From the IMG/VR virus record IMGVR_UViG_3300027413_000015, positions 1-40,786 of that record: a stretch of DNA of 40,786 nt; one strand, given 5' to 3'. This document shows, one piece after another, positions 25,238-33,031 of this stretch. The notes below the pieces were generated by a model. That model did no database searches and had not been told where the DNA came from. It was given only the letters and a program-made list of their open reading frames with translations. The DNA is from a virus. Within the stretch, counting starts at the first letter, position 1. Each line of letters opens with the position of its first letter. The position numbers and the translations under genes were made by a program.

Positions 25238-25266
25238 ATTATAACACAGATCCGTCAATCTGTAAA
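25238..25266 (-). promoter_or_regulatory. Minus-strand TTTACA-N17-TATAAT promoter
   Basis: On the minus strand TTTACA (25266-25261) and TATAAT (25243-25238) are exactly 17 bases apart, the same geometry as the seven plus-strand promoters. It shares the 14-mer GGGGGTTTACAGAT with the promoter before gp43. It points into the 3' end of the 24802 gene and uvsW, with no credible minus-strand gene downstream, so it would make antisense RNA. Confidence 0.6.
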
Positions 25267-25300
25267 CCCCCAAAATGAATTATTTTTAATTATTTTCTTG

Positions 25301-25329
25301 TTTACAACCTTTTTAAAATGTAGTATAAT
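25301..25329 (+). promoter_or_regulatory. Early-type promoter TTTACA-N17-TATAAT before gp55
   Basis: TTTACA (25301-25306) and TATAAT (25324-25329) have a 17-base spacer. It lies 23 bases before the gp55 ATG, in a non-coding gap of about 150 bases that also holds the minus-strand promoter and a small hairpin ACAGAT-N6-ATCTGT (25246-25263). It is a host sigma70-type promoter driving gp55 and the 47/46 genes. Confidence 0.85.
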
Positions 25330-25352
25330 GGAAATATTGAAAGGACTATATC

Positions 25353-25946
25353 ATGGCAAGAACAAAAAGAAAATCCATTCACTATGTTAATAATGCAGAC
25401 TTCTCTGCTGCAGTAGTTGAATATGTTACTGTTGTTCAAAAAGCAAAAGCAGACGAAATTAACCTACCTATTGTACCAGACTATATTGCTCAGTGTTTTC
25501 TAAAGATCGCTGAAGGCTTGTCTCACAAGTCAAACTTTATTCGCTATACATATCGCGAAGAAATGGTAATGGATGCGGTTGAGAATTGTCTGAAAGCTAT
25601 TGAGAACTATAACCTTGAGGCAGCTACTCGTACAGGTAAGCCTAATGCATTTGCTTACTTTACACAGATTAGTTGGTATGCGTTTCTAAGACGCATTGCT
25701 AAAGAGAAAAAGCAACAAGATATTAAATTTAAGTATCTAACCAATAGTGGTGTAGAAGCCTTTATGAATGTTGGTGATATTGGAGAGTTTCAGCATATTG
25801 TAGCTTCTAACTTTGTGGACCAGCTAAAGGATCGTATTGATAAAGTTAAAGATACTGACCTAGCTGTCAAGGAGTTGGTTAAAAAAGAAAAGCGCAAGAA
25901 GCGAGAGGTCAAAGTAGACTCAGATTTGAGTGGATTTATTGAATGA
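25353..25946 (+). CDS. 55: RNA polymerase sigma factor for late transcription gp55
   Basis: A 197-aa protein (T4 gp55 is 185 aa). YTYREEMVMDAVENCLKAIENYN and PNAFAYFTQISWYAFLRRI form the sigma-region-2-like core. The C-terminus DSDLSGFIE resembles the acidic hydrophobic clamp-binding tail by which gp55 contacts gp45. It directs host RNA polymerase to TATAAATA boxes, seven of which are found intergenically in this window before late genes. GAAAGGA precedes ATG 25353. Confidence 0.95.
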   Translation: MARTKRKSIHYVNNADFSAAVVEYVTVVQKAKADEINLPIVPDYIAQCFLKIAEGLSHKSNFIRYTYREEMVMDAVENCLKAIENYNLEAATRTGKPNAFAYFTQISWYAFLRRIAKEKKQQDIKFKYLTNSGVEAFMNVGDIGEFQHIVASNFVDQLKDRIDKVKDTDLAVKELVKKEKRKKREVKVDSDLSGFIE

Positions 25947-27004
25947 AGGTAGCAATCATAAATGACACTCATTGTGGTATCCGTAATAGCTCTGACATAT
26001 TTCTCGATAATGCAGAGAAATTTTATAATGATGTATTTTTTCCTTATCTTTTGGAACATGGTATTCAGCATATCGTGCATCTTGGTGATTACTATGATAA
26101 CAGGAAGTTTATCAATTTCCGTGCTCTTAACCGTAATCGTCAACATTTTCTTAAACCGTTAAGAGACCATGGCATTACTATGGATATTATCTGTGGTAAC
26201 CACGACACTTTCTATAAGAATACTAATGAACTAAACAGCTTGAAAGAGTTGCTAGGGCATTATATGAATGAAGTAAACATCATTAGTAAACCTAAAGTTA
26301 TGGAATATGGTTCTCTCAAGATGGGTCTAGTGCCATGGATCTGCGCAGAGAATGAGAAACAATCACTTGACTTTCTTGCCAACTGTAAAGCAGACTTTAT
26401 TGGTGGACACTTTGATATCATTGGTTATGAGATGATGAAAGGTATTAAATGTGATCATGGTCTTGATCGTAATCTTTTCAGTAGATTTGAAATGGTTATG
26501 TCTGGACATTTTCATACTAAATCTAATCAAGATAATATTCACTACCTTGGTTCTCAAATAGAGATGAATTGGAGTGATGCTCACGACCCTAAGTATTTTC
26601 ATATACTTGATACGGAAACAAGAAAAGTAGAACCTATTCGTAATCCACATGGTTTATATCATAAGATTGTATATGATGACTCTAAGCGTGACTACATGGA
26701 TTATGATCTAACTCAAGTAGAAAATAAATTTGTTAAAATAGTTGTAATTAATAAGGAAGACCTATTTACTTTTGACCGGTTTGTTGATAGAATACAAAAT
26801 AGGCCAATTCACGAATTAAAGATTGCAGAAAACTTTAATGAGTTTCTTGGCGATGCTGTTGATGATGAAGCAATCTCTGTGGAAGATACCACACAATTGC
26901 TTGATAGTTATGTTGATGGTGTTGATACTGAACTGGATAAAGATAGACTGAAAGGTAAGATGCGTGACTTGTTAACAGAAGCACAGGCATCAGAGATTGC
27001 ATGA
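25943..27004 (+). CDS. 47: Recombination nuclease subunit gp47 (Mre11/SbcD-like)
   Basis: A 353-aa protein (T4 gp47 is 339 aa). The metallophosphoesterase motifs are in order: NDTHCG (7-12), HLGDYYDNR, CGNHD, and GHFHTKS. It is the nuclease partner of gp46, processing DNA ends for recombination and degrading host DNA. ATG 25943 overlaps the gp55 stop (ATGA), and the end overlaps gp46 in the same way, so the three genes are coupled. Confidence 0.96.
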   Translation: MKVAIINDTHCGIRNSSDIFLDNAEKFYNDVFFPYLLEHGIQHIVHLGDYYDNRKFINFRALNRNRQHFLKPLRDHGITMDIICGNHDTFYKNTNELNSLKELLGHYMNEVNIISKPKVMEYGSLKMGLVPWICAENEKQSLDFLANCKADFIGGHFDIIGYEMMKGIKCDHGLDRNLFSRFEMVMSGHFHTKSNQDNIHYLGSQIEMNWSDAHDPKYFHILDTETRKVEPIRNPHGLYHKIVYDDSKRDYMDYDLTQVENKFVKIVVINKEDLFTFDRFVDRIQNRPIHELKIAENFNEFLGDAVDDEAISVEDTTQLLDSYVDGVDTELDKDRLKGKMRDLLTEAQASEIA

Positions 27005-28716
27005 TCATATTCCGAACATTAAAATATAAAAACTTCTTATCGACTGGTAACAAGTGGGTTGATATTGACTATACAAAGACAAAATCAACTCTGGTTATTG
27101 GTCATAACGGTGCTGGTAAATCAAGTATGCTTGATGCACTATCATTTGCTCTATTTGGCAAACCACACCGAAATATTAATAAAAGCCAATTAGTAAATTC
27201 TATCAATAAGAAAGATAGTGTTGTTGAAGTTGTATTTACTATTGGTAAAGCACACTTTAAAGTTGTACGAGGCATTAAACCTAACATCTTTGAAATTTGG
27301 AAAGATGGTGTTATGATTAATCAAGCATCTCATTCCAAAGAGTACCAGAAGATCCTCGAGCAGAATATCATTAAGTTGAATCATAAATCATTTCATCAGA
27401 TTGTGGTACTAGGCTCATCATCCTTCATTCCCTTCATGCAGCTTGCATCACAACACAGGCGAGATGTGATCGAGGATCTTCTGGACATTAACATCTTTAG
27501 TAAGATGAATTCACTTGTAAAAGAAAAGTCATCATCACTTAAAGACTTGATTAAGAATGTTGTATATGATATTGAGCTTACAAAAGAAAAGATTGATATA
27601 CAACGTAAGTATATACGTGATGTAGAAAATCTAAGTAATGATCAAGTTGATCTTAGAGTAATAGAAATAGAAGCAGCACTTGCAGATATAGAAAAGCATC
27701 AAGAAGAAAATGCCTTATTGTCAAATGAGATTGATGAAAGACAAAATGGTCTTAAAGAAAATCTTAAAGCAAGTAATGATAAAAAACAAAGTTTATTACA
27801 GTTTAAGGCAGAGTTTAATCAAAAGATTAAGGTACTTGTTAAAGAAACAAAATTCTATGAAGAGAATGCTGACTGTCCAACATGCTCACAAACTATTAGT
27901 GAAGACCTTAGATCAGAAAAGCTATCTGTAGGTAAAGAAAAAGCAACAGAACTACAGAATGCCTTAAACGATGTCTCTGATCAATCTACTAAGGTTGAGC
28001 AAGATATTACAAAGTTTAATACTATCACGGACGAGATTAGAGATCGTACTACAACTATTAGTGGTAATAATAGAGAAATTACTAGGCTGCAAGGTGTCAT
28101 TACAGCCTCTAACGAAGCTATCCAAAAGATACAAGGTACTGATGGTGATCTAAGTGTAGAAAAGAAATCACTGGAGACACTTGTAGAAAGCCGTAATGAT
28201 CTAACTGAGACTAAACTTGTCAAGAATGAAGAACTATCTTACAACTTGGCTATGGCAGAGATGCTAAAAGATACTGGTATTAAAACTAAGATTGTCAAAG
28301 AATACTTGCCAGTCATTAATAAACTTACTAATCAGTACCTACAAATCCTAGACTTTTTTGTTCACTTTAATCTTGATGAGAGTTTCCAAGAGACTATCCG
28401 CTCAAGACATCGTGACAACTTCTCATACGACTCGTTCTCTGAGGGTGAGAAGCAACGTATTGACTTGGCACTACTCTTTACTTGGCGACAAATTGCTAAG
28501 ATGAAGAACTCGGTGGCAACCAATTTACTAATACTTGATGAGACCTTTGACAGTTCATTGGATCATGAAGGTGTTGGTAACTTAATGAAAATCATCTACT
28601 CGCTTGGTGATGATGCTAATGTCTTTGTTATATCACATAAAGGAGAAATCTTAGATGATAAGTTTGAAGGCAAGATTGAATTTACTAAAGAAAAAAACTT
28701 TAGTAAAATTAAATAA
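27001..28716 (+). CDS. 46: Recombination ATPase subunit gp46 (Rad50/SbcC-like)
   Basis: A 571-aa protein, close to T4 gp46 (560 aa). VIGHNGAGKSSMLDAL (Walker A, 34-41) is followed by long coiled coils flanking a CPTC zinc hook at about 292-295. The SFSEGEKQRIDLALLF signature and LLILDETFDSSLD (Walker B, D-loop) complete the ABC ATPase. It works with gp47. Its final codons contain a perfect 10-bp inverted repeat (28681-28707). Confidence 0.96.
   Translation: MIIFRTLKYKNFLSTGNKWVDIDYTKTKSTLVIGHNGAGKSSMLDALSFALFGKPHRNINKSQLVNSINKKDSVVEVVFTIGKAHFKVVRGIKPNIFEIWKDGVMINQASHSKEYQKILEQNIIKLNHKSFHQIVVLGSSSFIPFMQLASQHRRDVIEDLLDINIFSKMNSLVKEKSSSLKDLIKNVVYDIELTKEKIDIQRKYIRDVENLSNDQVDLRVIEIEAALADIEKHQEENALLSNEIDERQNGLKENLKASNDKKQSLLQFKAEFNQKIKVLVKETKFYEENADCPTCSQTISEDLRSEKLSVGKEKATELQNALNDVSDQSTKVEQDITKFNTITDEIRDRTTTISGNNREITRLQGVITASNEAIQKIQGTDGDLSVEKKSLETLVESRNDLTETKLVKNEELSYNLAMAEMLKDTGIKTKIVKEYLPVINKLTNQYLQILDFFVHFNLDESFQETIRSRHRDNFSYDSFSEGEKQRIDLALLFTWRQIAKMKNSVATNLLILDETFDSSLDHEGVGNLMKIIYSLGDDANVFVISHKGEILDDKFEGKIEFTKEKNFSKIK
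28681..28707. repeat. Perfect 10-bp inverted repeat with A7 loop at the gp46 3' end
   Basis: TTTACTAAAG and CTTTAGTAAA flank AAAAAAA inside the last codons of gp46, 14 bases before the -35 box of the gp45 promoter. The stem is AT-rich and has no T-run on the plus strand. On the minus strand the loop reads T7. It may be a 3'-end structure of the gp46 message. Confidence 0.6.
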
Positions 28717-28721
28717 AATGG

Positions 28722-28750
28722 TTTACAACATGATCAATATGTTATATAAT
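28722..28750 (+). promoter_or_regulatory. Early-type promoter TTTACA-N17-TATAAT before gp45
   Basis: TTTACA (28722-28727) and TATAAT (28745-28750) have a 17-base spacer, 28 bases before the gp45 start. Confidence 0.85.
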
Positions 28751-28778
28751 GGTCATATTAATTCAACTGGAGTATATT

Positions 28779-29456
28779 ATGGAATTATCTGAAAACACTC
28801 TTTCTATTCTTAAAAACTTTGCTGGTATCAATTCCAACATTGTGATAGAAAAAGGCAATACTGTTAAAACTATCTCGGAGGCAAAGAATGTTATGTCTAC
28901 CGCTTCTATCGTGGAAGATTTTCCACAATCATTTGGTATCTATGATCTAAATGAATTTCTTGGGGTTCTAAGTTTGGTGGATACACCTAACCTAGTATTT
29001 CAACAAGACTATGTGACTGTCGGAGATTCCTCTGGTCGCAGTAAAGTAAAATATTTCTTCTCTGATCCTGACATGCTAACAAAGCCAGGCAAGAATGTAA
29101 ATATGCCAAATGCAGATGTATCTTTTATACTAGATGCAGATACACTTGGTAGAATTAAACGTGCTTCAACAGCACTAGGTCACAATGAGGTATCAATCAC
29201 CGGCAAAGATGGTGTACTAAGTATCTCTGTTGTTGATAGTAAGAATAATACATCTAATGCTTATTCTATTGACGTTGCTGGAGAATTTGATGATGGAGTA
29301 GATTTTAACTTTATTCTAAATATCTCAAATCTAAAAGTAATCGCTGGAGATTATAATGTTGAAATCTCCTCTAAACTTATCTCTAAATGGACTAATACGG
29401 AATATGGTATTTCTTATTGGATCGCCTTTGAAAAAACATCTACATACGGAGTTTAA
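28779..29456 (+). CDS. 45: DNA polymerase sliding clamp gp45
   Basis: A 225-aa protein from ATG 28779 (T4 gp45 is 228 aa). GGAG lies 7 bases upstream; an in-frame ATG at 28749 overlaps the promoter -10 box and can be discarded. ENTLSILKNFAGINSNIVIE at the N-terminus and the repeated clamp-fold strands (FILDADTLGRIKRAS, VDFNFILNISNLKVI) fit. It is the trimeric ring tethering gp43 and, with gp55 and gp33, the activator of late transcription. Confidence 0.94.
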   Translation: MELSENTLSILKNFAGINSNIVIEKGNTVKTISEAKNVMSTASIVEDFPQSFGIYDLNEFLGVLSLVDTPNLVFQQDYVTVGDSSGRSKVKYFFSDPDMLTKPGKNVNMPNADVSFILDADTLGRIKRASTALGHNEVSITGKDGVLSISVVDSKNNTSNAYSIDVAGEFDDGVDFNFILNISNLKVIAGDYNVEISSKLISKWTNTEYGISYWIAFEKTSTYGV

Positions 29457-29459
29457 TTG

Positions 29460-29660
29460 ATGTCTAAAAAAGAAAATAATGAACACGATGCAAGCTATGC
29501 TTTAATGGCACAGATTAGTCGTAGCACGGTTGCTGTAATTGATGCAGTCGTACAACGTGGTGGCTTTCGTGGTGAAGAATTATCCACAATCGGCACACTC
29601 AGAGACCAGTGCATTCAAGCTATCTCTACATCTGAAGCATATGAGGCTAATAAGTCATAA
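29460..29660 (+). CDS. Unknown 66-aa protein between gp45 and gp44
   Basis: It starts at ATG 29460, three bases after the gp45 stop, with CGGAG about 10 bases upstream. It looks mainly helical: DASYALMAQISRSTVAVIDAV, then FRGEELSTIGTLRDQCIQAI. I do not recognise the family. Its position between the clamp and the clamp loader suggests a replication-linked role, which is inference. Confidence 0.75.
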   Translation: MSKKENNEHDASYALMAQISRSTVAVIDAVVQRGGFRGEELSTIGTLRDQCIQAISTSEAYEANKS

Positions 29661-29665
29661 TAAAC

Positions 29666-29694
29666 TTTACAATTTGTCCAAAATATTATATAAT
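29666..29694 (+). promoter_or_regulatory. Early-type promoter TTTACA-N17-TATAAT before gp44
   Basis: TTTACA (29666-29671) and TATAAT (29689-29694) have a 17-base spacer, 26 bases before the gp44 ATG. Confidence 0.85.
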
Positions 29695-29720
29695 GAAATT
29701 CTTGAATATGGAGATTGTAA

Positions 29721-30656
29721 ATGAGTGACTTCCTATGGACCGAAAAATATCGGCCACAAAAAATTAGTGACAGTGTCTTACCAAAAGACCTAAAAGAAAC
29801 ATTTCAACAATTGGTGAATACTGGTGATTTACCTAATATGTTGTTATGTGGTACTGCTGGTCTAGGTAAGACAACTGTTGCTAAGGCTCTATGTAATGAA
29901 CTAGAGCTTGACTATATTATGATCAATGGATCCGAAGAAGGTAACATTGATACACTACGTGGTAAGATTAAACAGTTTGCTTCTACAGTATCTCTGCAAG
30001 GTGGCTATAAAGTAGTTATTCTTGACGAGGCTGATTATCTTAATCCACAAAGTACACAACCAGCCCTACGTGGCTTTATAGAAGAATTTGCAAACAATTG
30101 TAGGTTCATCTTAACTTGTAACTTTAAAAATCGTATCATTGAGCCACTGCATTCTCGTTGTGGTGTATATGAATTTAATACATCTAAGAAAGATATGGCT
30201 GGTCTTGCCGCACAGTTTATGGCACGGGCTAAGTTTGTATTAGAAACAGAAGGGATTGAATATGAAGAACCTAAACTTGCTGAAATTATCTTGGCTCATG
30301 CCCCTGATTGGCGCCGTATTCTCAACGAACTACAAAGGTTTTCAATTAGCGGCATTCTTATTCCTGGCGCTAGGATGGTTTCTACTGGTGATCAGTATGT
30401 TAATCTAATTAAACTCCTTAAAGATAAAGACTTCAAAAAGATGCGGTCTTGGGTAGTTAATAATATTGATGTTGATGCATCTTCAATCTTCCGTGGTGTA
30501 TATGATGGTATGAATGGATTAGTTCAACCACAATCTATACCACAACTTGTTCTTATATTAGCCGACTATCAATATAAGAATGCCTTTGTTGCAGATCATG
30601 AACTAAATGTAGTTGCTTGTATGACTGAGATCATGGCTAATGTGGAGTTTGTATAA
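29721..30656 (+). CDS. 44: Clamp loader large subunit gp44
   Basis: A 311-aa AAA+ ATPase (T4 gp44 is 319 aa). WTEKYRPQKISD opens the protein, GTAGLGKTT at 44-52 is Walker A, VVILDEADYLN is Walker B, and the SRC arginine-finger motif lies in EPLHSRCGVYEF. With gp62 it opens and loads the gp45 clamp. GGAG is upstream of ATG 29721. Its stop overlaps the next start (TAATG). Unlike in T4, gp62 does not follow directly: two genes intervene. Confidence 0.96.
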   Translation: MSDFLWTEKYRPQKISDSVLPKDLKETFQQLVNTGDLPNMLLCGTAGLGKTTVAKALCNELELDYIMINGSEEGNIDTLRGKIKQFASTVSLQGGYKVVILDEADYLNPQSTQPALRGFIEEFANNCRFILTCNFKNRIIEPLHSRCGVYEFNTSKKDMAGLAAQFMARAKFVLETEGIEYEEPKLAEIILAHAPDWRRILNELQRFSISGILIPGARMVSTGDQYVNLIKLLKDKDFKKMRSWVVNNIDVDASSIFRGVYDGMNGLVQPQSIPQLVLILADYQYKNAFVADHELNVVACMTEIMANVEFV

Positions 30657-31240
30657 TGGCTATAATCTTTGACTTTGAAACCTTATCTGTAGATAGAGTA
30701 AATGGTGTACTGCTTTCAATGGCTGTACTTGAGTTTGAAGAAAGCAGATTTAATCCTAAAGAGCAATATTCTTATACTGAATTGTTAGAAAGCTCACGAT
30801 ATATTAAATTTGATGTTGAAAGTCAAGTTAAAAAATATGGTAGACAAATCAATCAGGATACGTTAAAATGGTGGGGAGAACAATCTAAAGATGCTCAAAG
30901 GCAACTAAAGCCAACTGAGCTTGATGTAGATATTGATCAAGCAATACCATTTATCAATACCCATACAAAGAAAAAGTTAGATAAAGTTTATACTCGTGGT
31001 AATACATTTGATCCTATTATTATAGATTATATTGCCGAACAGTGTAAGCAAATCGTACCTTGGCCACATTGGGTTGTTCGTGATACTAGATCAATGATCG
31101 AAGGTATGTCTTGGGGTATTGATCTAAGAAATGGATTTATACCAGAAGGTTTGGAATCTGTGTTTGTCGCACATGATCCACAGCATGATATTGTTATGGA
31201 TGTGATGAGACTACAGACACTAGCATTAGCGTTAGGATAG
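30656..31240 (+). CDS. DnaQ/DexA-like 3'-5' exonuclease
   Basis: A 194-aa protein. IIFDFETLS at 3-11 is exonuclease motif I (D6, E8), YTRGNTFDPIIIDYI resembles motif II, and HDPQHDIVMDVMR motif III with catalytic His/Asp. This is the DEDD exonuclease family to which T4 DexA (227 aa) belongs. Overlap with gp44 (TAATG) and GGAG upstream indicate coupling. It probably degrades DNA ends or RNA during replication or host takeover; which one is not decidable here. T4 itself has dexA elsewhere in the genome. Confidence 0.85.
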   Translation: MAIIFDFETLSVDRVNGVLLSMAVLEFEESRFNPKEQYSYTELLESSRYIKFDVESQVKKYGRQINQDTLKWWGEQSKDAQRQLKPTELDVDIDQAIPFINTHTKKKLDKVYTRGNTFDPIIIDYIAEQCKQIVPWPHWVVRDTRSMIEGMSWGIDLRNGFIPEGLESVFVAHDPQHDIVMDVMRLQTLALALG

Positions 31241-31243
31241 ATT

Positions 31244-31507
31244 ATGGATAGATTGACTTTATTTACTAAAGATAGATGTGTATATTGCCACATGCTACAA
31301 GAAAAACTTGATATGTGGAATATAGAATATGTAATATTAAATAACCACCCTTTACCGGATGGTCATACAACATACCCTCAGTTATATTATAGAGATACTG
31401 ATGTGCAAAAAGGCGCATCAACAGATGTGACTGAAGCAGTTCTTTTGGAAAGAATGGAGCGCGTAATGTGGCCAGGTATGGACGGAGGTATTGAAGATGT
31501 CCGTTAG
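31244..31507 (+). CDS. Glutaredoxin-like thiol oxidoreductase
   Basis: An 87-aa thioredoxin-fold protein. LTLFTKDRCVYCHMLQ gives a CVYC redox site (C12, C15), and TTYPQLYY supplies the cis-proline (P45). Phage glutaredoxins commonly reduce ribonucleotide reductase, boosting dNTP supply. No reductase genes are in this window. AGGA lies before ATG 31244, and it overlaps gp62 by 11 bases. Confidence 0.88.
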   Translation: MDRLTLFTKDRCVYCHMLQEKLDMWNIEYVILNNHPLPDGHTTYPQLYYRDTDVQKGASTDVTEAVLLERMERVMWPGMDGGIEDVR

Positions 31508-31883
31508 CCCTTTTGATTATCTAAACTCTATTAACTTTACTAAGCAAGACATCATGATGGATGATCAAGCTGAGAAAGGTTATGCACCATTTATGGTCAA
31601 TCGTGGCTTATCTTACTTTCCAGATACAGTTGCTTTTGCTAATGAGATGAATAGGTATCACCACCTAGACAATCGTCTACAATTTGACTTTCTTATAAAT
31701 ATCACTAGAAAGCGGAAACGCTTTTCTAAATGGGCTAAGGCTCAACCTGAAAGTGATATTGATGCTGTCAAAGTGTATTATGGATACAGTAATGAGAAAG
31801 CTAGGCAAGCTTTGACACTATTATCACCTGAACAAATAAAAATTATAAAAACAAAGGTGAGTAAAGGTGGAAAAAGAAAATAA
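31497..31883 (+). CDS. 62: Clamp loader small subunit gp62
   Basis: A 128-aa protein from ATG 31497 with GGAGG about 9 bases upstream (T4 gp62 is 187 aa; marine versions are shorter). SPFDYLNSINFTKQDIMMDD, YAPFMVNRGLSYFPDTVAFA and YHHLDNRLQFDFLIN are typical gp62 segments. It is the non-ATPase subunit that assembles with four gp44 subunits. It lies between glutaredoxin and regA, overlapping both. Confidence 0.93.
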   Translation: MSVSPFDYLNSINFTKQDIMMDDQAEKGYAPFMVNRGLSYFPDTVAFANEMNRYHHLDNRLQFDFLINITRKRKRFSKWAKAQPESDIDAVKVYYGYSNEKARQALTLLSPEQIKIIKTKVSKGGKRK

Positions 31884-32280
31884 TATAGTTGAGTGGACTC
31901 CAAGTGATATGCTTGAGATTGTCCTCAACGAGCCAGATGACTTTTTAAAGATTAGAGAAACATTAACACGTATTGGTGTTGCTAGTCGTAAAGATAACAA
32001 ATTATTCCAATCGTGCCATATTCTACATAAACAAGGTAGATATTTTATAGTGCACTTTAAAGAACTATTTTTGCTTGATGGCAAAAAGAGTAATCTGGAA
32101 GAGAATGACATTGGTAGAAGAAATACAATTGCGACACTTATGTCGGATTGGGGTCTTGTAAGTATACAAGGCGAACAAAATCCAAAACCAGTTGCACCTC
32201 TCAGACAGATTAAAATTATCCCATTTAAAGATAAAGATAAATGGGAACTATGTCCGAAATATAATATCGGAAACAAATAG
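31867..32280 (+). CDS. regA: Translational repressor RegA
   Basis: A 137-aa protein (T4 RegA is 122 aa) starting at GTG 31867 inside the end of gp62. IVLNEPDDFLKIRETLTRIGVAS, CHILHKQGRYFIVHFKELF and NTIATLMSDWGLV are characteristic. RegA binds RNA around start codons of early messages and blocks translation. The order gp44...gp62-regA-gp43 is preserved apart from insertions. The GTG start may itself limit expression. Confidence 0.95.
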   Translation: MEKENNIVEWTPSDMLEIVLNEPDDFLKIRETLTRIGVASRKDNKLFQSCHILHKQGRYFIVHFKELFLLDGKKSNLEENDIGRRNTIATLMSDWGLVSIQGEQNPKPVAPLRQIKIIPFKDKDKWELCPKYNIGNK

Positions 32281-32315
32281 ACTAGCTGCTATTCTGAAAA
32301 TGAATAGCTGTAGTT

Positions 32316-32323
32316 TATAAATA
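32316..32323 (+). promoter_or_regulatory. T4-type late promoter (TATAAATA) before hsp20
   Basis: An exact TATAAATA lies 57 bases before the hsp20 ATG in a 99-base intergenic region. A stem GCTATTC-N7-GAATAGC (32288-32308) lies just upstream and may end the regA transcript. Confidence 0.72.
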
Positions 32324-32328
32324 CTATT

Positions 32329-32347
32329 GTAGTGCCGTAAGGGCTAC
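32329..32347 (+). promoter_or_regulatory. 5'-leader hairpin with GUAA tetraloop
   Basis: GTAG-T-(G)-CC / GG-G-CTAC pairs around a GUAA (GNRA-type) loop, with one bulged G and one G-U pair. It begins at about the expected first nucleotide of the RNA from the late promoter at 32316-32323, a second case of a 5'-terminal stem-loop on a late transcript. Confidence 0.45.
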
Positions 32348-32379
32348 GAATCATTCTTGCTGTTAAAAGGAGAAAAAAT

Positions 32380-32850
32380 ATGACAGGCATGAAAACACTA
32401 TTCCCCTCTTCCGCCTTTGTGGGCTTTGATCATCTATTCAACGAATTAGAATGGACAACAAAGCATGCACAAGATCACTATCCCCCGCATAATATCATCA
32501 AAACTAGTGAGGAAGATTACCTCATTGAGATTGCTGTTGCTGGATTTAGTAAAGAAGGTATTGAAGTCGAATATCACCAGCGAACGCTTACTGTAACAGG
32601 TGAGCATAAAAAGCAGGGTCGCGATTACATTCATCGTGGAATTTCCACTAAGAAGTTTAAGCGAACCTTTCGACTGTCTGAGAACGTAGAAGTTCATGGA
32701 GCAGATATTCAAGATGGCATTCTAGCAGTAGAACTGAAATATGTCATCCCAGAAGATCAGCGTCCTCGTAAAATCAATATTGGTCAAAACGAGGAACAAA
32801 ATGACACAACTAATACTAATACAAGCCAACTACTTACAGAAAGCAATTAG
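32380..32850 (+). CDS. hsp20: Small heat-shock protein (Hsp20 / alpha-crystallin)
   Basis: A 156-aa protein. The alpha-crystallin domain spans about residues 37-130: EEDYLIEIAVAGFSKEGIEVE, RTLTVTGEHK, RGISTKKFKRTFRL, DGILAVELKYVIPE. The C-terminus is Asn/Thr-rich. It is an ATP-independent chaperone holding unfolded proteins; Hsp20 is common in marine T4-like phages and may help virion assembly. Strong AAAAGGAG lies upstream of ATG 32380. Late expression is indicated by the TATAAATA box. Confidence 0.94.
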   Translation: MTGMKTLFPSSAFVGFDHLFNELEWTTKHAQDHYPPHNIIKTSEEDYLIEIAVAGFSKEGIEVEYHQRTLTVTGEHKKQGRDYIHRGISTKKFKRTFRLSENVEVHGADIQDGILAVELKYVIPEDQRPRKINIGQNEEQNDTTNTNTSQLLTESN

Positions 32851-33031
32851 CGCTCTGTTTGATCTATTTAAAGACGCAAACTCAACACGCAAGGGCATAT
32901 CAGAAGCTAGGAAAACTATGAAGGAGCTAAATAAGCTAACCGACAAAGATTTACTAGATATTGGTTTATGCCGTGGAGACATCTACAACGTTGCTCATAA
33001 TAAGACCGACGATTTAAGGAGACGTTTCTAA
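32801..33031 (+). CDS. DUF1127-like small protein
   Basis: A 76-aa protein from ATG 32801 with GAGGAAC just upstream; the longer frame from 32741 lies inside hsp20 and is unlikely. The C-terminal ELNKLTDKDLLDIGLCRGDI matches the YjiS/DUF1127 motif (L.D..L.DIG..R.DI), known mostly from bacterial proteins, especially alphaproteobacteria, where small versions affect RNA-linked regulation. It overlaps hsp20 by 50 bases and the next gene by one base (TAATG). A phage copy suggests acquisition from an alphaproteobacterial host. Confidence 0.78.
   Translation: MTQLILIQANYLQKAISALFDLFKDANSTRKGISEARKTMKELNKLTDKDLLDIGLCRGDIYNVAHNKTDDLRRRF

Noticed and set aside
31694-31701. TATAAATA inside gp62
   Set aside because: It lies mid-gene with no gene start downstream, and one chance hit is expected in AT-rich DNA.
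31824-32276. 150-aa minus-strand frame opposite regA
   Set aside because: Antisense to a confidently identified gene, low-complexity Ser/Leu composition, no upstream promoter.
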